The notes beneath the pieces are model-generated. The model made no database searches, was not told where the DNA came from, and saw only the letters and a program-made list of their open reading frames with translations. A DNA stretch of 64,000 nt from Sclerotinia nivalis (lineage: Eukaryota > Ascomycota > Leotiomycetes > Helotiales > Sclerotiniaceae): assembly GCA_029531795.1 (NCBI GenBank), contig JAPEIS010000015.1:124001-188000 (forward strand), written 5' to 3'. The position numbers and the translations under genes are program-made. This document shows, one piece after another, positions 33,906-43,541 of this stretch (positions are counted from its first letter, which is position 1; each line of letters begins with the position of its first letter).

Positions 33906-36900
33906 ATGATATTATCTGTTACTATTCTATCGACGCCTGATCAATCCTGTCCCATTTATACTATAATGGATAGCGGATACGAAGGATATGCTTTCGTGGA
34001 CCGAAGTTGGGTGGAAGTTATCAAGCTTTCAATATACAAATTATCTGTCCTGTTCGAAGTCATTAAATTCGATAGAAAAATACTGTCCGAAAACCAAATG
34101 AATCGTTATATTCTAACCGATCTACAAATCAATGATTATTATAAAAAAAAATCGAAAATCTATATTATTAAATTAGCTCATTATTCGATTATCTTGGGGT
34201 TGGTTTGGTTAAAGAAGTACGATCCCTATATTGGATTTGTATCCAATATTTTTCGTTTCGATAGTGAATTCTGCCGGAAGTTCTATAATATACCTGTGCA
34301 ATTATCGAGTGTCCGAGCCCTATCTGATATTTCTGTCAAAGTCTATCCTGTTTATCTATTGTTTCGTTTTGAAGTATTAAAGAAAAAAAATATAGTAAGT
34401 GTTTCAATCCGAGTTTGTTCGATATATTGTGAGAAAGTTGGATTGCTAGGGCCACATACGTAGCTAGTTCATAGGCATTAGGTCACATGATCCTTCGTAG
34501 TTAAATATAAGGAGAAGGCTTTGCCTTCCCTTCTAGAATAATCAATCGTTTTCACTAGTCTTTTTGCATACCCACTGTATACAACCCCCAACCCATTGTT
34601 ATTCACATTAGTTCTACTATTCGAAGTTTATACAATGTAGTCTGATCAGTTCGTATCCTATTCCCCCTCGCAGCGTGCTATCGGGACGCACGTATCTCGA
34701 CCTACCTCTTTCACAATATGTCTATCGAGGTTACAAGATGTTCCAAACTAGTATCGATTTGATAAATCGAATCCTGAAAGAAAAAGAAGATTTTGTTTCT
34801 GAAAACCTGCTTACTGAATTCCGTTCGTAAATCGATGTATTTTCTCCATGTAATGTTGATAAACTACCTCCGCATTGCCCATACGATTATGATATCCGAT
34901 TACAAGATGGGGTTAAGCTACTGTTTGAAGCTCTGTATTCAATGTTTTGGAACGAATTAAAAGTTTTGCAAAAATGATTAAGGGAAAACCTAGCAAAAGG
35001 ATTTATCCGACCGAGTTCCTTCGCTTCCGTTTTGTCTGTCTTATTTATTAAGAAACCCAATAATGATCTTCGATTCTATATAGATTATTGTGTGTTGAAT
35101 AATCTGTTTGTGAAAGATCGATATTCGTTGTCTTTAACCAAAGAATCCTTGAATAATTTGAAAGGGATAAAGTATTTTACAAAAATAGATATCATTTCGG
35201 TTTTCAATAATATCCGAATCAAGGAAGGACAAGAATATCTAATTGTATTCTATACCCGATTCGGTTTATTCGAAACCTTGGTTATACTGTTCGGGTTGAT
35301 CGGAGTTTCAACAATGTTTCAACGATTTATCAATGATACTTTAAAAGAATACTTGGATATATTCTACATTGTTTATTTGGATAATATTTTGATTTATAGT
35401 AAGATCCGTTTTAAACATATAAAGTATATACAAAAGGTATTAGATACCTTACGGAAAATCGGATTGTATACCAATTTATCGAAATGTGAATTCCTGAAAT
35501 CTGAAACGAAATTCCTAGGTCTAATTGTAGGCCGAGAGGGGATCCGAATGGATCCAACCAAGATTAAAACAATAATTGATTAGAAAATGCTGAAGAATTT
35601 GATGGATATATAAATATTTATAGGGTTTAGTAATTTCTATTGATGCTTTATTCACAACTTCTCCTCAATCATTCGCCCAATAGTAAATCTGATCAAGAAG
35701 GATGTAGCTTTCCAATGGGATCCTGATTGTAAGAAATCGTTCTCGAGTTTGAAAGCCGTATTTATAGCGGCATCTGTGTTAGCCTTTTTCGATTGGGAGA
35801 AGGATGTAATCTTAAAAACGGATGCATCGGATTATGTATCTGCTGGAGTCCTTTCCTAATACGATGACGATGGGATTCTGAAACCTATTATATATTTCTC
35901 AAAAAAGTATTCGATTACAGAATGTAACTACAAGATTTATGATAAAAAATTACTGGCAATTATTTACTGTTTCGAAGAGTAGCGATTCGAATTAGAAAGC
36001 ATCTCTTCCCCGATTAAGATCATTACGGATTATAAGAATCTGGAGTATTTTATAATAACAAAGCTATTGAACCATCATCAAGCCCACTGGTTTGAATTTC
36101 TATCCCGTTTCAATTTCAAGATTATGTACCGTTTTGGAAAGCAAAAAACGAAATCCGATGTTCTAATCAAAAGATTAAAGGATTTGTTTAAAGAAAAAGA
36201 TGAATGCTTCCTTCATCAAAGTCAGATTGTTCTGAAAACCGAAAATCTAGATACAGATCTATTTCCTATTGTTAAATCAAAGAAGAAAGTCTGTTTCGTG
36301 ATTACAATTTGTAGTCAAATTTGTACCGATATCCCATCGTCTGTTTGCAATCCCGAATTATCTGTTCGCGAACCTGAATTATTTGTTTGTGAATCTGAAC
36401 CATTTGTGATACTCGATAATCCAATCTTTGTTCAATTGTTTGAATCTATACAATTGAAATTCTTTGAAGAATTGAAACTTTTGTTCGTTGAAGTTTATTT
36501 ATCCGATCTGTTTTCACTATCAATCTTAAAGGCTTTAAAAAAGAATGCTGCTAGATATTCGTATATTATATTATCTGAATGTATTATAAACAATGATTTA
36601 TTATATTATCATAAAAAGCTTTATATTTCTAATTACAATCCTCTGAAAGCAAAGCTTCTCCGAATGATCTATGATTCCTCTGTTGCCGGATATCTGTATT
36701 GTACCCGTATCTTCGAATTGTTTTTCCGAAACTACTATTGGTCTGGATATTACGATTATATCTCCTGTTGGATGTGTAATTGTTATAGTTGCTATTGAGT
36801 CGTTTCGAACCGTAAAGGACAAAAAAGAATCTTACACTTTCTTCTGATTCTGTAACAAACCTAAAAAGATATCTCAATCGATTTTATTATCTATTTTCCG

Positions 36901-37970
36901 AAAAGCTTTGGGTATGATACAATATTTGTTGTAATCGATCGATTGATCAAAATGAAGTATTTCCTACCTTGTCGAGGAATCTGTAATTCCAAAGAAGTCT
37001 CCTGTTTGTTCCTGAAGTATATATAGAAGTTCTATGGTTTGCTGTAGATTATTATATCTGATTGTAGAGTTCAATTTATCTCTGATTTCTGGAAGTATAT
37101 CTATAAACAACTAGATACTGTTTCGAAGCTGTCGATAGTTTATCATCCTGAAACCGATGGACAAATGGAAAGGGCGAATGCAATACTCGAATAATACTTT
37201 CGTTTGTATATATCCTATTTGCAGGACGACTAATCCGAATGGCTATCGATCGTTGAATTCTCGATTAACTCTGTTTGATCCGAAAGCTCCTGTTTATCGT
37301 TGTTCTTTGTTAATTACGGTTTCCATTCTCGAATAGGTTTCGAACCTGTTGTGCTCTTCGATCGCCCTGGAGTCCTGGACGCTAAGGAATTCGTTAAAAA
37401 GATAAAGTCGATCATCGATCATCTAAAGATCGAATTGATTGTTAGTCAAACCCGTTATTCGAAGAATGCCGATTTCTATCGTTCGTCTGTTCGTCGATAC
37501 CAGCCTGGAAATCTAGTTTGGTTTAATACTAAGAATATCTGAACTTTTCGTTCTTAGAAGAAACTAGATTGGAAGAACTTAGGTTCCTTTCGAATTCTGA
37601 AGGGTATAGGCTCGTATGCTTACGAACTGGAGCTCCCTGTCTTTATAAGGAATCATCCGGTCTTTTATATTAATCTATTATATTCTGTTAATAATGATCC
37701 TATCCCTGGTCAATACAATCTGTCTTTTCCTTCTATCGAAGTTGAAGACATTAAGCAATTCGATATAAAAGAAGTCCTGGATTCCCAATAGGAATGTTGA
37801 GACTGTAATAGCCCCCACCTGAAGTATATTGTCTGATGGGTAGGCTATGATATACCTACCGAAGAGTTTGCAAAGTATTTGAAGAATGCTTAAGAATTGA
37901 TCTGTAATTATTATTGTTGTTATCCAAATAAATCTGATCCTTTTAGTTATCTCAACGAAACTCGACCTTA
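33906..37970 (+). pseudogene. gypsy-2 pol (PR-RT-RNaseH-IN-chromodomain)
   Basis: Protease at about 33906-34440: the MDSGYEGYAF active-site region and IILGLVWLKKYDPYIGF. After an insert the frame shifts and continues at about 34680. RT at about 35030-35583: [27 protein letters not shown] and the catalytic box YLDN instead of YLDD. RNase H at about 35700-36060: [16 protein letters not shown]. Integrase at about 36640-37300: zinc-binding end CWMCNCYSC and core VYHPETDGQMERANAILE. Chromodomain at about 37750-37900 with the WVGYD motif. Many TAG/TAA/TGA stops interrupt it, but from RT to chromodomain the frame never shifts. Confidence 0.85.
34440..34660. mobile_element. Insert between gypsy-2 PR and RT, possibly a solo LTR
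   Basis: The protease frame and the RT frame differ by one, and the stretch between them does not look like pol. It has TTGGATTGCTAGGG at its left, a TATA-like AAATATAAGGAG, the inverted repeat GGAGAAGGC/GCCTTCCC, and GTATACAAC near 34590. This resembles a short copia-type solo LTR (TTG...CAA ends), but the terminal TG/CA are not clean and no target duplication is proven. Confidence 0.35.
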
Positions 37971-37983
37971 AGGAGGGGGGTAC

Positions 37984-38196
37984 TGTTATGGGGTCCTTGT
38001 ATATAATATACGGAGACCACTTGGGTTCCGATCTATAAGAGTCGGATCTCGGATAAATGTAGGCTAGCCCCGGTCGGGGCTAGCGCTATATATAAATGTA
38101 TTTAAGGAACCGTTCCTTTTATAGAAACGTAGCTTTTCGAGCTACGTTTTATTAATAAAAGTGATTCCTGTTGTCCTGTCTGTTGCCTCTGTGATA
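37984..38196 (+). repeat. gypsy-2 3' LTR
   Basis: Starts TGTTATGGGG right after the polypurine tract and ends near GTGATA; about 213 bp. It contains a 10-bp perfect stem GCTAGCCCCG / CGGGGCTAGC (38063-38084) with a 2-nt gap, and a second small hairpin GTAGCTTTTCGAGCTAC (38129-38145) followed by ATTAATAAAA, which may serve as an RNA 3'-end signal. Confidence 0.85.
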
Positions 38197-38204
38197 TGAT
38201 ATAT

Positions 38205-38219
38205 AGTATGAAGAGAATT
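38205..38219. repeat. 15-bp direct repeat, right copy (target-site duplication)
   Basis: AGTATGAAGAGAATT, the partner of 19099-19113. On its right LINE-1 resumes within the reverse transcriptase (PQGSPISP motif). Confidence 0.85.
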
Positions 38220-39545
38220 GGCGAGATGGGGGATCCTTGGGGGAGTCTGTAGTCAATTTCAGTTTTTGAATCGATGATTTTATTCAATCGGATCTGTATA
38301 GATTTCCCTGTGATAAAGGAGGTTAATTATTTGATCAGATTATATGGTCATCCTTGTTCGTATAATCTGTGTATAAATCGGCTTGGAAGAACTGTATCGA
38401 AAGCTTCCTTGATATTTAATGTCAGTAAAAAGGCTGATTCATTTATGTTGAGGGATTGTTCAATATTATGAGTGAGGCATATCGTTAGATTAACTGTCGA
38501 TCTTAGGGGAAGGGCTTCAAATTGGTACGTAGTTGTAATCTTGTAAATGATCGATATCCAGGATATCTGTTTGGTAATCAGTTGTTCTAATCCTTTGCTT
38601 AATATTGATAGGAAAGCGATGAGTCTGTATGATTTCGGGGTTGATAGATTTGCTTTGTTGGGTTTAGGTATGATAACTAGGATTGTGTTTCGAAAGAGTT
38701 TCGGGTGATAGTTGATATTCAGGTAGCTGTGATATAATATAGTGATATGTGATTTAATAAGTGGTTAGGTTTTCTTCAATATCGTTGTTGGGAGTTCGTT
38801 TGTTCCTGGAATTGTATTTCTTGTTTTGAGGATGGTGTTCTGTATTGAAGAATCGTTAATAATCGGGGGGGGGGTAAAAAAATAGATGAGATTGTGAGGC
38901 AGTCGGTGGGGATGTCTCTTATTTTAATTGCTTTTTTGAGGAGATTATTGATTAGTATTCTTTGTTTGATTAAAGTGGTCGTTATTGATAGTGAATCGGG
39001 TGTCAAAGAGTTCTTCAAAAGGGGTGAATGGAAGGATTCTGTGGTTCTATATCATTTAATCATTGCAAAAACATTTTTGATTTGTTGTATCTGATCCATT
39101 TTTGTATGGTAGAAGGATCTTTGTGCTTTTCTGATTGTTTTTCTGAATTCGTTTTTATTTGATAATTGATGATGGTATTGGATACGGGTTTCGCTATATT
39201 CAGTATTCCATTATAATTGTTTTTTGTTTTGGTTTGTTATTCTTTTGGTTGCTTTGTTATAGGTGCTGTGGATTGCTGTTATTAGGTTTTCAATGTACAA
39301 ATTAAGGTTCTGTTCATTTCTTGGGGTTTCTTTGATTGTGGACAGGTTCGTTTCCAGAAGGAGTTTGAAAAGAGTAGGATCCAGGTTTTTGAGTTTTAGC
39401 TATCTTGTAGTATATTGTTGTTCTGTTTCCCAGGGGATTTCGGTTATGGGTGGGAAGTGATCCGATGTAATGTCTAGGTGGGTTGCAGGTGAGGTAGTGT
39501 ATGTGCGCTTCGTTATGTGTACTTAGTTCTCGTTTTGCCGAGATA
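38205..39545 (-). mobile_element. LINE-1, 5' half (minus strand), 5'-truncated
   Basis: The minus strand encodes the end of an endonuclease domain (TSDHFPPITEIPWETE, about 39450-39500), the linker and the first half of the reverse transcriptase, ending at LPQGSPISPILFILYI at the 15-bp repeat. The upstream endonuclease and ORF1 are absent, so the copy is 5'-truncated, the usual fate of LINE insertions. It ends about 200 bp before the start codon of the zinc-finger gene. Numerous stops interrupt the frame. Confidence 0.8.
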
Positions 39546-39745
39546 GCTGATCGCGAGCCATACCTCATTCCATATAGTCACGTGATCATCGCCCATTCGC
39601 TCACGAGAGTCCAAAAGCACAATATCTTCTAAGGGAACCTCATTTGCTTCCAAATAAACTTATCAAGCTCTGAGAATAATTACTTGAATCATCAATAACT
39701 ACTTCCTTATCAGTCTTTTCATCTCCAATATTCCCCAGGTTCGAA

Positions 39746-41639
39746 ATGCCGTTTCCAACCTTCGAAGGAGCTATTGAGGTGGACGATTGGGCTGCCTCGC
39801 TACCTTCCACCTCCGATCCTAAACGAAACACAGTAGAAAATGCTGTGGGTAAGTCCTCCGCAAGTCCTCCGCAAGTCCTCCGCAATGTTATTCATTAACA
39901 TATTTGCTTAGTCACCCAATTTGGGCTTGGCCCCAATCATTATTATTCACCATATCCTCCTGTTCACAACCACCAACACCATATTAATCATATGAATATT
40001 CCTCCAAATATCGAACAAGCAACTACCTCTCAAACTTCAAATGCACTCGGAAATAATGTTTTTACGAATGCAATTTCGCCTTCGCTTTACGACAATGATA
40101 TAGACCCGTCGCCTTTTTTAGGGCCTGACTATCTAGAATTCCCTTCAACGCCCCAGCAACAAAGCTCATCCATATATACGGGGTATCAATCGCTTCAGCA
40201 TATACTATCAACCCCAGCTCGAGATGATCTTATATCGGAGAATTTTCAACATAATAGCACACGAGATCCCCAGCATGCAAATTCTGTGAGTTTGAATTTA
40301 TACTTTGTCGGGAATTTAGTGGAGGGGTGATACAAATCCTGAGGAATAGGATGAAATATGGAACTACACAAAGGGTTACCGAACCAAATTAGCTATGAGG
40401 TCATATTCATCAATTGGTCTTTAGGGTTCTGGAGACTTCAAAGATTATGTCACTATTCGATTTTCTGTATCGCCTTTTGAAAGTCTCAACACTCTCATAC
40501 GCTCAAATATTCCTCATGCTAATAAGACCACCACCCTCTTATAGAATTCTCTGCAACCTAATATTTCGACTAATATCTCAAACAACAATTCTGTCGGTTT
40601 ATGTATTCGCTCAAACTACGAGATTGCGGATAAATTATTTACGTTGATTCGAGCAAAATTAATAGAAGGAGAAAATATATCTGTGGAGTATAAACCTTCG
40701 TTTCTGAAAGATTCCATTCAATTTTTCTATCGCACATACGCATCTGGTCCACTAGAGACTCTAGAATTTGGTCTTTCTATTCGCAAGTCTATTCGGGATG
40801 TTCTCCTCGATATTCGAATTCAGGATCGAGATGACAAGAGCTCATGTATACTTGAAGTAGTCGATGGAGCTTATTACAAAGAGGGGTGGCGTCTCAATAA
40901 ACCTACGCATAGTGGTCAATTGAGCACCGATCACGATCGTCATGATGCACATATTTCCTCTGCAGTCCAATCGATAATGTCCTCACCATCATTCCCCAAT
41001 CAATTTGCGTCCTCCAGTCAAACCACCGAATCCACTATATTCGCGAGTTCTCGCTCAAAAAGGCGCCCAAAAGAAAGAACAGCCACACGAACATCCAATT
41101 CCCAATCCAAAAAACAGCGTCGCTTTCCCACCAAACCTTATGAATGCTACTGCGGCAAGTTATTCCCCAATCTAAAAGCTCTAAGTAGACATTTCAATAC
41201 CCACAGCCCTTGTCAATTCATCGCGTGCCCCGAGGCCAATTGTTCACACCTATCTCTTCGAATCGATAGCATGGAAGACCATCTTAAAATCCACCACATA
41301 GACATATCACGTCTTCGATCTGACGAGCGACACCAAACACGCCAACAACTTAAACAAAACACGTTTTCAATACTTGATTGTACTCACAATCGTTGTATTG
41401 TTGAAGGATGCAATAGACAATTTCCCCGTCATGAGATAGATGGCTGTAGGAAGAGTCAAGCGCATATCTTGGGTCATTATAAGAATAAGAATTCTTTACC
41501 GCGTTCCTTTAGGCATATTTGCTCGGATGAGGAATTTTGTAATGGGAAAGAGGCTTGGAGGAAAAGTATGTATGTTACCGGCTTACGAATTCAAAAGCTG
41601 GATCAAATGGATATTGATGATTTGGAGGAAGATTTATGA
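39746..41639 (+). CDS. C2H2-like zinc-finger protein, paralogue B
   Basis: Three exons, 523 aa: 39746-39848, 39912-40285 and 40545-41639. Intron 1 (63 nt) has a GTAAGT donor and an ATTAACATATTTGCTTAG end; intron 2 (259 nt) has GTGAGT and ATAG. All phases agree. Residues 1-159 are Ser/Gln/Asn-rich and acidic. Exon 3 starts with the helical region shared with paralogue A (KLFTLIRAKLIEGEN...SIQFFYRTYASG). A basic patch (SRSKRRPKERTATRT) follows, then from about residue 354 the finger region: YECYCGKLFPNLKALSRHFNTH, CPEANCSHLSLRIDSMEDHLKIHH, and the modified unit NTFSILDCTHNRCIVEGC...CRKSQAHILGH...FRHICS..C..KEAWR. Intron 2 sits at the same place and phase as the single intron of 13187-15553. Paralogue A lacks the first small exon and has a long acidic tail. 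Function unknown; nucleic-acid binding is inferred. Confidence 0.8.
39850..39884 (+). repeat. 11-bp x 3 tandem repeat at the intron 1 donor
   Basis: Three copies of AAGTCCTCCGC follow the GT of the donor directly, so the donor core is partly reproduced downstream. It lies wholly within intron 1 of paralogue B. Confidence 0.85.
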
Positions 41640-43541
41640 TGGGGAGATGAAAAGTGAAGAGGGGTCTTGTTATGTGTAATGGATATGTAGGATTTTTGAA
41701 ATGCCACGGGATGAAAGATAGTGTGAGAGTTCAGACGAGGTTCGAAATTAGATGGAGGATTCCAGGAGATGGGATAGTCTAATGACTGTATGATTTACGA
41801 GATCTATGATTCAGGAGATAGTCATCTTAATCGATAATCAACCACATAAGCGCTTCAAAATATCACAATCACATATCTCGTCCGCTATATATATATTGAG
41901 TTCAACTCAAGAGTTCCAGGTGCTCCTGAATTTTATCATTTAATTCTAAACTCGCCCTTTATAGCTTCTTCCTCCTATAATCGCTGAGATATTTTATCGG
42001 TGCCAGATTCGATGCTTTAAGTAGAGCAGGGCTGGAAAAGGGTAGGGTAGGTAAATATGGGATGATTCAGAATTAATAGTACTCTTCTGGTTCATTAGTC
42101 TCTCACTCTACATTTTTTTTCTCTCTCTCTCTCTCTCTCTCTCTCCCTTCCCTTTCCTCCTTTCTTCTTTCTCACTTCATCATCGCTTCACCCTTTTCAT
42201 TCTTCTTACTTTTTTTTTTCAATTCAATTCAATTCAATTATTTCCTTTCTTCTTTTTCTTTTCTTTTCTTCTTCTTTTCTTTTACTTTTTACTCTTCTAT
42301 TTTTTTTTATTTTCTCTATCTTCTTTACTCTTTTTATTTTTATTTTTATTTTTTTATCTTCTCTACCCTCTCTACCCTCTCTACCCTCTCTACCCTCTCT
42401 ACCCTCTCTACCCTCTCTACCCTCTCTACCCTCTCTACCCTCTCTTCTTAATCTTTTTTCTTCTTCTTTCTATTTCAATCCTTTTTTTTTTTGCCCCTTC
42501 CCTTCTTTCTCCTCCTCTCTCCCCCTTCTCCTCCTCTCTCCCCCTTCTCAATTCCTCTTTATTTCATTTTATATTTATGTTACTCACCTCACTCACCTCA
42601 CTCACCTCACTCACCTCACTCACTTCCATTTCATCTTACAAATAAATCCCAATCTCAATCTCAATCCCAGTTTCCTTCCTAACCTCTTCCTCCTTCCTTC
42701 TTCCCCTCTCCCTCTCCCTCTCCCTCTCTTTTCTTCCTCACTTCTTCTTCCCCTCTCCTTATTCCCCTCTTTTCTTCCTCACTTGTTCTCTCCTTTCCTT
42801 TCCTTTCCTTTTCTTTCCTTTCTTTTTTTCATCTTTACCATTTCCTCTCCCTCTCCCTCTCCCTCTTCCCTGTCACTCTACCTCTTCCAACTTTCATTAC
42901 ATTTCATTTTATTTCTCTTTCATTTTCTATCTCATTTTCTCTTCTCCTTAACCCCGTTTAAATAAAAACGTATTCAAATACATGTCTAAATCGACAGATA
43001 AGTTTATATAATACAATCTTAAAGCTTACCTACCAAGTCACTTTCACCTGTCTAATTACTTGGATTGTATTGTAAGTAAATCAAAAAGTCAAAGGTTGAA
43101 AGTCAAAGAGCTAAAGAATACAATACAACAAGTATTCTATTCGACTCTATACGTGTTGCTAGTCTATTCCATCTATCAAGTCCCATTTAAGTAAGTCTAG
43201 TCTAGTCCCCTCTAAACAAGTCTACTCTAAAAATCTCCTCCATCCGCCACCTCACACTAAGCGTACGGCCGAACTTAACTTCATACTCATCCTCCACTAC
43301 TCCCAATCCAACCAACCAACCAACAATCTATCTCTAAAAAGAAGCATGCGCTGATATTTAAACCATCTCTATCTCTTCCAAAGATCTAGCTTCATCAATT
43401 CCATCCGGTATCAAATCCATGTATTTTCTCCTAACAATCAAATAAAAAAACTCCTCAACTCCATCCACTAATGCACGTGGTATAATACCTAGTACTTTCT
43501 CAACCTTCACACACAAGGTGAAGATATGAGTCATGACTACC
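41640..43541. other. Spacer with long pyrimidine-rich tract; no gene seen
   Basis: 3' flank of paralogue B (plus strand) and of the desaturase (minus strand). The middle is a microsatellite-rich pyrimidine tract, listed separately. ORFs over it (for example 42491-42682) are low-complexity Ser/Pro/Leu/Phe and are not taken as genes. Confidence 0.5.
42100..42950 (+). repeat. Polypyrimidine tract with several tandem arrays
   Basis: About 850 nt that are overwhelmingly C and T on the plus strand. Contains (CT)n at 42121-42145, nine copies of TACCCTCTC at 42362-42444, an 18-nt duplication CTCCTCTCTCCCCCTTCT at about 42511-42549, five copies of ACTCACCTC at 42581-42624, CAATCT repeats near 42650 and CCCTCT arrays near 42710 and 42845. 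Confidence 0.9.

Larger units (their letters stand above)
32381..38196 (+). mobile_element. gypsy-2: Ty3/gypsy (chromodomain) retrotransposon
   Basis: A partial 5' LTR (32381-32494), gag (32656-33807), protease (33906-34440), an interrupting insert (about 34440-34660), reverse transcriptase, RNase H, integrase and chromodomain (to about 37970), a polypurine tract AAGGAGGGGGG (37970-37980) and a 3' LTR (37984-38196). The 5' LTR lacks its first half at the junction with the gypsy-1 3' LTR, as if gypsy-1 had inserted into it. Coding regions contain many stops. RT carries YLDN where YLDD is expected. Confidence 0.87.

Noticed and set aside
42491..42965. ORFs of Ser/Pro/Phe/Leu repeats
   Set aside because: Low-complexity reading of the polypyrimidine tract.
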